A DNA stretch of 17,783 nucleotides, from NCBI GenBank assembly GCA_042088665.1, contig JBELMB010000108.1, positions 1-17,783 on the forward strand, in the 5' to 3' direction. Origin of the DNA: JBELMB01 sp042088665. Its GTDB lineage: Bacteria > Pseudomonadota > Alphaproteobacteria > Rhodobacterales > Rhodobacteraceae. Positions 14,045-17,783 of this stretch are shown one piece after another. Every line of letters begins with the position of its first letter. The first letter of the stretch is position 1. The notes beneath the pieces are model-generated. The model worked only from the letters and a program-made list of their open reading frames with translations, did no database searches and had not been told where the DNA came from. The position numbers and the translations under genes are program-made.

Positions 14045-14695
14045 TTAGCGCTCTGGACGGGCGCCCGCAAGCATGTGCCGGGTCCAGACCTCGATCATCC
14101 AGCCCAGCATGACCGCATTGAGCAGATGCCACAGGAAATGCGTGCCCAGCGACAGCGATCCGCAAAACGGCAAATCCACCGTGCGCGCCGTCAGCGACAG
14201 GACCAGCAGCCCCGCCCCGATGGCCAGTCCACGGGCTGTCAGCGGGGCGCGGTGACGCAGCGCGATGGCATAGCCGAGGATCAGCAACGGCACCGGCGCG
14301 TAGCCCGCTGAACCGCCCATCCAGGGGATCAATCCGAACAGCGGCACGAGCGCAGCGGCGTAGGGAAAGAACATCGCCGTCATCCCCAGCGCAGGCCAGA
14401 GCGACAGCCCCCAGAAATCGCGATTGGCAACAAACACATAAAGCAGGATGAACCCCAGGATCGGCAGCACATCCGCAAGCGCCGCCCAGGGCTGCGCAAA
14501 GGTGTGGAACAGGAACGACCCCACCCCGATCGCAAACAGCACCCCCGCCATCGCCCGCCCCAGCCCAAAGCTGCGCCGCCACATCACCACTGCAGAGATC
14601 AGGAAGGCGAGGTTCGTCACCGCATTGACCGGCTCCGCCCAGAACTCGGGGGAGAGACGCTCGCAATATCCGTCCACGGCGCGGGTCCAGTCCAT
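14045..14695 (-). CDS. Ceramidase-like CREST-family membrane hydrolase
   Basis: The 216-residue product has about seven hydrophobic segments and begins MDWTRAVDGYCERLSPEFWAEPVNAVTN, a typical bacterial member of the alkaline ceramidase (PF05875, CREST) family. The metal site is intact: SFLFH gives Ser60 and His64, LADVLPI gives Asp75, and GTHFLWHLLN gives His186 and His190. The spacings (Ser+4=His, His+11=Asp, His+4=His) equal those of Ser77, His81, Asp92, His217 and His221 in human ACER3. That suggests a zinc-dependent amide hydrolase acting in the membrane on a lipid amide. I cannot say whether the substrate is ceramide, an ornithine lipid or something else. The start at 14695 follows AAAGGAG. 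It is divergent from the UPF0173 hydrolase and about 45 bp from gatC. Confidence 0.88.
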   Translation of the reverse strand: MDWTRAVDGYCERLSPEFWAEPVNAVTNLAFLISAVVMWRRSFGLGRAMAGVLFAIGVGSFLFHTFAQPWAALADVLPILGFILLYVFVANRDFWGLSLWPALGMTAMFFPYAAALVPLFGLIPWMGGSAGYAPVPLLILGYAIALRHRAPLTARGLAIGAGLLVLSLTARTVDLPFCGSLSLGTHFLWHLLNAVMLGWMIEVWTRHMLAGARPER

Positions 14696-14879
14696 GGCAC
14701 GTCTCCTTTGAGGGGCTCGCCTAGGCGTAACACGAGGGCCCGCAAGGTCAACGCGGCGCGGCCCTGTGTGCGGGGCTGCACGGCGGCGATGACCGAAAAA
14801 CCGGCAGCCCGCGCTGGGGCTTTCGCGCAGCGGGGGATTGCCGCTAGGCTGGCGGCACCACGATGCTTGGGAGGCGCGT

Positions 14880-15572
14880 ATGAAACTCACCTGGATGGGA
14901 CACGGAAGTTTTCGGATCGACATGGCAGGACAGGCGGTCCTGATCGATCCATGGATCACCGGCAATCCGATGCTGGCTGACAAGGATGGCGACAGCGTTT
15001 TGGACGGCGTGGACCAGATCCTCGTCACCCATGGGCATTTTGACCACACCACGGATGTGTCGGAAATCTCGCAGCGCTGTCGCGCGCCGGTCTCGGGGAT
15101 GTACGAACTGGCGCAGGCGCTCTTTGCGCGCGGCGCGGTGGAAGGGGCGGCCTTCAACAAGGGCGGCACCGTGCATTTTGGCGACCTGTCGGTCAGCATG
15201 GTGCCGGCGTCGCATTCCTCCAGCATGGCGATCGACGGACAGCACCGCTACATGGGCGCCGAGACGGGATTTGTGCTGCGCGGCGGCGGGCAAAGCCTCT
15301 ACTTCTCCGGAGACACCGCGCCGATGGCCGACATGGACTGGATCGGCGATTACTACAAACCCGAGGTTGGTGTGCTGTCGGCAGGCGGGCATTACACCAT
15401 GGACATGGACCTCGCGGCCTATGCGGCGCAGAAATATTTCAACTTCGGAACGGTGATCCCCTGCCACTATCGCACGTTCCCGCTGCTGGAGCAGTCGGCA
15501 GAGGCCATGGTGGCAGGGTTGCCCGGCGTGCAGGTGATCGAACCACAGGTGCTGGAGCCCATAGTGCTCTGA
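14880..15572 (+). CDS. UPF0173-type metal-dependent hydrolase (metallo-beta-lactamase fold)
   Basis: The 230-residue product has the metallo-beta-lactamase motif THGHFDHTTD at residues 50-59 (His51, His53, Asp55, His56). Later are LYFSGDTAPMADM with a further metal-binding Asp and a C-terminal CHYRTFPLLEQ. The start MKLTWMGHGSFRI and the short, one-domain size fit UPF0173, a broad family of predicted cytoplasmic hydrolases without a settled substrate. The ATG at 14880 follows GGGAGGCGCGT; an earlier ATG 42 bp upstream lacks a site and adds a tail atypical for the family. It is divergent from the ceramidase-like gene, with about 180 bp between them. I saw no firm promoter there. Confidence 0.92.
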   Translation: MKLTWMGHGSFRIDMAGQAVLIDPWITGNPMLADKDGDSVLDGVDQILVTHGHFDHTTDVSEISQRCRAPVSGMYELAQALFARGAVEGAAFNKGGTVHFGDLSVSMVPASHSSSMAIDGQHRYMGAETGFVLRGGGQSLYFSGDTAPMADMDWIGDYYKPEVGVLSAGGHYTMDMDLAAYAAQKYFNFGTVIPCHYRTFPLLEQSAEAMVAGLPGVQVIEPQVLEPIVL

Positions 15573-15703
15573 CCCGTGCTGGCGAGGCGGTCACGTCCCG
15601 CTCGGGCAAGGAGGGTCGGGCCAGGCCGAGGTCTTTTCGGGACAACCCACCAAGCGCCGTTCAGGCGGGGACAGGATGTGCAGCCAAAACGCGCTGCCGA
15701 TGT

Positions 15704-15725
15704 GGCGCGGGGTTGACCCCGCGCC
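15704..15725. terminator. GC hairpin between two convergent genes
   Basis: GGCGCGGGG and CCCCGCGCC pair perfectly over 9 bp around a TTGA loop. It lies between the 3' ends of the UPF0173 hydrolase and the secreted protein, both of which end here. No T-run follows, so it may act only as a stabilising or Rho-assisted end signal for both transcripts. Confidence 0.5.
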
Positions 15726-15743
15726 CCTTGCAACGCGACGGGC

Positions 15744-16304
15744 TCAGGGCATCAGGACGCCCAGCCTGTTGAAGGTCGCCTTTTCCGTGGTGAGGTCGTC
15801 GTAGATCAATTCCACGGTCACCGTCTCGACAGATCCCAGCGCAAAACTGCGGTAGGGATCGCCATCCTCCGAAAGGATCGCCGTGGGAGAGGCTGTGGCC
15901 TCGCGGCAGACCGGCAGCGGCCAGTCTTCGAGCGGTGCCCCGTTCACCGCGAACTTCATCGCCACCAACCCGCAGCGCCATGACCAGATATGCGTGATAT
16001 AGACGAGGTCCTGGCCGTTGTATTCCCGCACGGCGACCCAATTTGCACGGGTGGCGCCCATGATGGGCTTGACCTCCAGCGCCGTCAGAAAGCGGCCGGT
16101 CGCCACTTGCGGCTCTGCTGTATAAGGCGAGGGCGCAGGCGTCTCGGCGACCGGAGCCACATAATCGGGAGGCGCTTCTTCCGAAGAGGCCGCGACCCCT
16201 CCGGCGGGCGGCAGGTCAAGCGTCAGGGTCTCGGGCGCGGCGCGGCTCTCAGCGCCACCACCGCCAGCGGCAAGGGCAATCACAAGCAAGACAAAATCAA
16301 TCAT
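15744..16304 (-). CDS. Secreted or membrane-anchored protein of unknown function, 186 aa
   Basis: The N-terminus MIDFVLLVIALAAGGGG is a short hydrophobic segment that can be a signal peptide or anchor. A Pro/Ala/Glu-rich flexible linker of about 50 residues follows, then a compact C-terminal domain from about residue 70. The domain has Trp-rich HIWSWRC, and Cys111 and Cys133 could form a disulfide in the periplasm. The end is a regular beta-like stretch (VETVTVELIYDD). I recognise no family. The gene is divergent from the putative glycosyltransferase and converges with the UPF0173 hydrolase. The ribosome binding site before the ATG at 16304 is poor, so the start is less certain than the domain itself. 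Confidence 0.78.
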   Translation of the reverse strand: MIDFVLLVIALAAGGGGAESRAAPETLTLDLPPAGGVAASSEEAPPDYVAPVAETPAPSPYTAEPQVATGRFLTALEVKPIMGATRANWVAVREYNGQDLVYITHIWSWRCGLVAMKFAVNGAPLEDWPLPVCREATASPTAILSEDGDPYRSFALGSVETVTVELIYDDLTTEKATFNRLGVLMP

Positions 16305-16411
16305 GAGAGGGTCTTTTCAATCCTTTCCTGCCCGCAGCGTCCGGGCACCGCCCCGACCGGGCAGACGCCCCGGCCACGGGCCTTTCGGCAAAATCACATG
16401 CGATCCGTTCT

Positions 16412-16439
16412 TTCGACATGGCACGCGCCCGCGTATACT
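16412..16439 (+). promoter_or_regulatory. Possible sigma-70-type promoter for the glycosyltransferase-like gene
   Basis: TTCGAC at 16412-16417 and TATACT at 16434-16439 are separated by 16 bp, a good match to housekeeping -35 and -10 boxes. It would place transcription start about 75 bp before the ATG at 16522. The AT-richer leader that follows supports a promoter here, but only similarity is seen. Confidence 0.45.
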
Positions 16440-16521
16440 GACGCAAAACACATAACAAAAACACCTTGGAACCGATTCCGGGCGGCGCTTGGCCCCCTTG
16501 TCGACAGGCCCTGAAAGACAG

Positions 16522-17541
16522 ATGAGCAGCCCCAGCATGGCACGCCCCGCCCAAAGCGCGCAAACCGTCAACCTCCTGATCGTCGGCCAGAACGGCCGCC
16601 TGGCCTATGAGGCGCTGCTGTTTGCGGCCTCGTTGCAGGTGCGCAGCCCCGGTCCGGGATTTCGCCTCTTTGTCGCGGAACCAGAACCCGGCCCGCTCTG
16701 GACCAGGGACCCCAGTATTCGCGATGCGGATGCGCGCGCGACGTTGCTGGCGCTTGGGGCGGAGATCATCCGGTTCCCCTCGCGGCATTTTGGCCAGGCC
16801 TATCCCTATGGCAACAAGATCGAGGCGCTGCTGCATCTGCCCAAGGGAGAGCCTTTCGTGTTCTTCGACACGGACACGCTGATCCTTGACGACCTGTCAA
16901 AGGTGCCCTTCGATTTCGATCGGCCCACGGCCTCGCTGCGGCGCGAAGGCACATGGCCCCAGCCGGAGCTTTACGGCCCGGGCTACAGCCAGATCTGGAA
17001 ATCGCTTTATGATCGCTTTGGTCTCGATTTCGAGTCCAGCCTCGATCTTGACCATCCTGACGAATACTGGCAGCGCTACCTGTATTTCAACGCAGGCTTC
17101 TTTTTCTACAAATGTCCGCATGTCTTTGGCCAGACCTTCCTCGACTACGCGCTGGAGATTCGCGACACGCCGCCGCCGGAACTGATTTGCCAGAGCCTCG
17201 ATCCATGGCTTGACCAGGTGGCGCTGCCGCTGGTCATCCACGGCCTCGGCGGGGGGCGCGACACCCTTCCCCCGGGATTGCTGGACGGCAGCGTGACCTG
17301 CCACTACCGCACCCTGCCCCTGCTGTTCGCGCGCGAATCCGATGAGGTGGTGCGCCTGCTCGAAGAGATCGCAGAACCCAACAAGATCAAGAAGGTGCTC
17401 AAGATGTATGAGCCTTTCAAGCGGATGATCTATCAAAAACGTGGCGCCAAGGTGCGCGCCCTGTTCGACCAGTCGGATCTGCCGCGGCGCGAGCAGGCGA
17501 TCCGCAACACGATCAAACGTGAAGGCTTCTGGATGCGGTGA
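16522..17541 (+). CDS. Putative glycosyltransferase, GT-A-like
   Basis: I start the 339-residue product at the ATG at 16522, after GAAAGACAG; a TTG further upstream would add 11 residues without a site. The sequence opens with a beta-strand-like VNLLIVGQNGR, then reaches AYPYGNKIEALL and FVFFDTDTLILDD. The DTD at residues 116-118 is the DxD metal and nucleotide-sugar site typical of GT-A-fold enzymes. Downstream, YFNAGFFFYK and a later HYRTLPLL resemble the acceptor and end segments of GT8-type families. No signal peptide or membrane helix is seen, so it is probably cytoplasmic. The sugar donor and acceptor cannot be read. The C-terminal 60 residues are Lys/Arg-rich. It stands alone on the plus strand. 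Confidence 0.8.
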   Translation: MSSPSMARPAQSAQTVNLLIVGQNGRLAYEALLFAASLQVRSPGPGFRLFVAEPEPGPLWTRDPSIRDADARATLLALGAEIIRFPSRHFGQAYPYGNKIEALLHLPKGEPFVFFDTDTLILDDLSKVPFDFDRPTASLRREGTWPQPELYGPGYSQIWKSLYDRFGLDFESSLDLDHPDEYWQRYLYFNAGFFFYKCPHVFGQTFLDYALEIRDTPPPELICQSLDPWLDQVALPLVIHGLGGGRDTLPPGLLDGSVTCHYRTLPLLFARESDEVVRLLEEIAEPNKIKKVLKMYEPFKRMIYQKRGAKVRALFDQSDLPRREQAIRNTIKREGFWMR

Positions 17542-17593
17542 CTGCTCCGCTTGCGCCCTTTTTCGTGCTAGAATGGCCGAAAAGGGGGGAGTC

Positions 17594-17783
17594 ATGACAC
17601 AGTCCGGCACTCGGGACGGCCAGCGGAACCGCACGCAGTCCACCACATTGCAGATCGGCACCACGAAGGGGCTTTTCCGGCTGACGTATTCAGACGGCGA
17701 TGTCGGTCTCGAAGGTCCGTTTTGCGACGGCTGGTCGATCAACCATGTGCTGGGCGTGGGCGACCTGCATCTGGCGGCGGGTG
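17594..17783 (+). CDS. BNR/YVTN beta-propeller-like protein, cut by the window edge
   Basis: The ATG at 17594 follows GGGGGAG and the frame stays open for 63 codons to the edge, so only the N-terminus is visible. After a polar start of about 18 residues comes LQIGTTKGLFRL, then GPFCDGWSINHVLGVGDLHLAAG. This pattern (IGT-KGLF, then GPF--GW---HV, then -LHLAAG) is the first blade of sialidase/BNR-like or WD40/YVTN-like propellers often annotated as exo-alpha-sialidase. Sialidase activity is not implied; many such proteins have no known reaction. No signal peptide is visible. A TAGAAT box lies about 23 bp upstream of the start, a possible -10 element without a clear -35. Confidence 0.7.
   Translation, partial: MTQSGTRDGQRNRTQSTTLQIGTTKGLFRLTYSDGDVGLEGPFCDGWSINHVLGVGDLHLAAG

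Noticed and set aside
12193..14112. 639-codon plus-strand reading frame opposite gatA and gatC
   Set aside because: Both gatA and gatC have full catalytic or family motifs on the minus strand; the opposite frame is a compositional shadow.
15573..15743. Extra small gene between the two convergent genes
   Set aside because: The segment holds only a GC hairpin and frames without start signals.

Overview
The window looks like a chromosomal segment of a marine-type Rhodobacterales bacterium (Roseobacter group, Alphaproteobacteria). Base composition is GC-rich, and the propionyl-CoA carboxylase subunits, the ScfR/PccR-type regulator and several small lipoproteins resemble those of that group. I see no rRNA, tRNA, insertion sequence, CRISPR array or prophage gene. 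Assignments rest on reading motifs by eye; no database search was run.

Left part (1-7798, all minus strand): a propionyl-CoA assimilation locus. In transcription order it holds pccB (carboxyltransferase subunit), an Abi-alpha/DUF4393-like gene, an unrecognised 114-residue gene, a DUF6497-like exported protein, a 51-residue lipoprotein, a 120-residue unrecognised protein, a 49-residue lipoprotein, pccA (biotin carboxylase plus biotin carrier), a four-helix membrane protein whose start overlaps the pccA stop, and a lipoprotein cut by the window edge. Intrinsic terminators follow both small lipoproteins, and two perfect inverted repeats lie in a gene-free stretch at 3388-3709, so this is probably several transcription units.

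Middle (7799-10743): a divergent promoter region, an MFS efflux-type transporter and the PccR-like regulator, both plus strand. Four copies of a 13-bp motif (GCAAATnTGCRAA) sit as two pairs, one between pccB and the transporter and one between the transporter and the regulator. The members of each pair are 40 and 30 bp apart, close to whole helical turns. I infer that the regulator controls pccB, the transporter and itself through these sites.

Right part (10728-17783): mostly housekeeping genes. The minus-strand group is gatC-gatA (tRNA-dependent amidotransferase), an Excalibur-domain lipoprotein and an AmpD/AmiD-like amidase that converges on the regulator and overlaps its 3' end by 16 bp. 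A ceramidase-like CREST membrane hydrolase lies upstream of gatC on the same strand and is divergent from a UPF0173 metallo-beta-lactamase-fold hydrolase. These are followed by a secreted protein of unknown role, a GT-A-like putative glycosyltransferase, and the start of a BNR/YVTN beta-propeller-like protein cut by the right edge.

The points most worth a second look are the phased operator pairs, the Abi-alpha-like gene inside a core metabolic operon, the cluster of small envelope genes between pccB and pccA, and the palindromes at 3450-3482 and 3608-3631.
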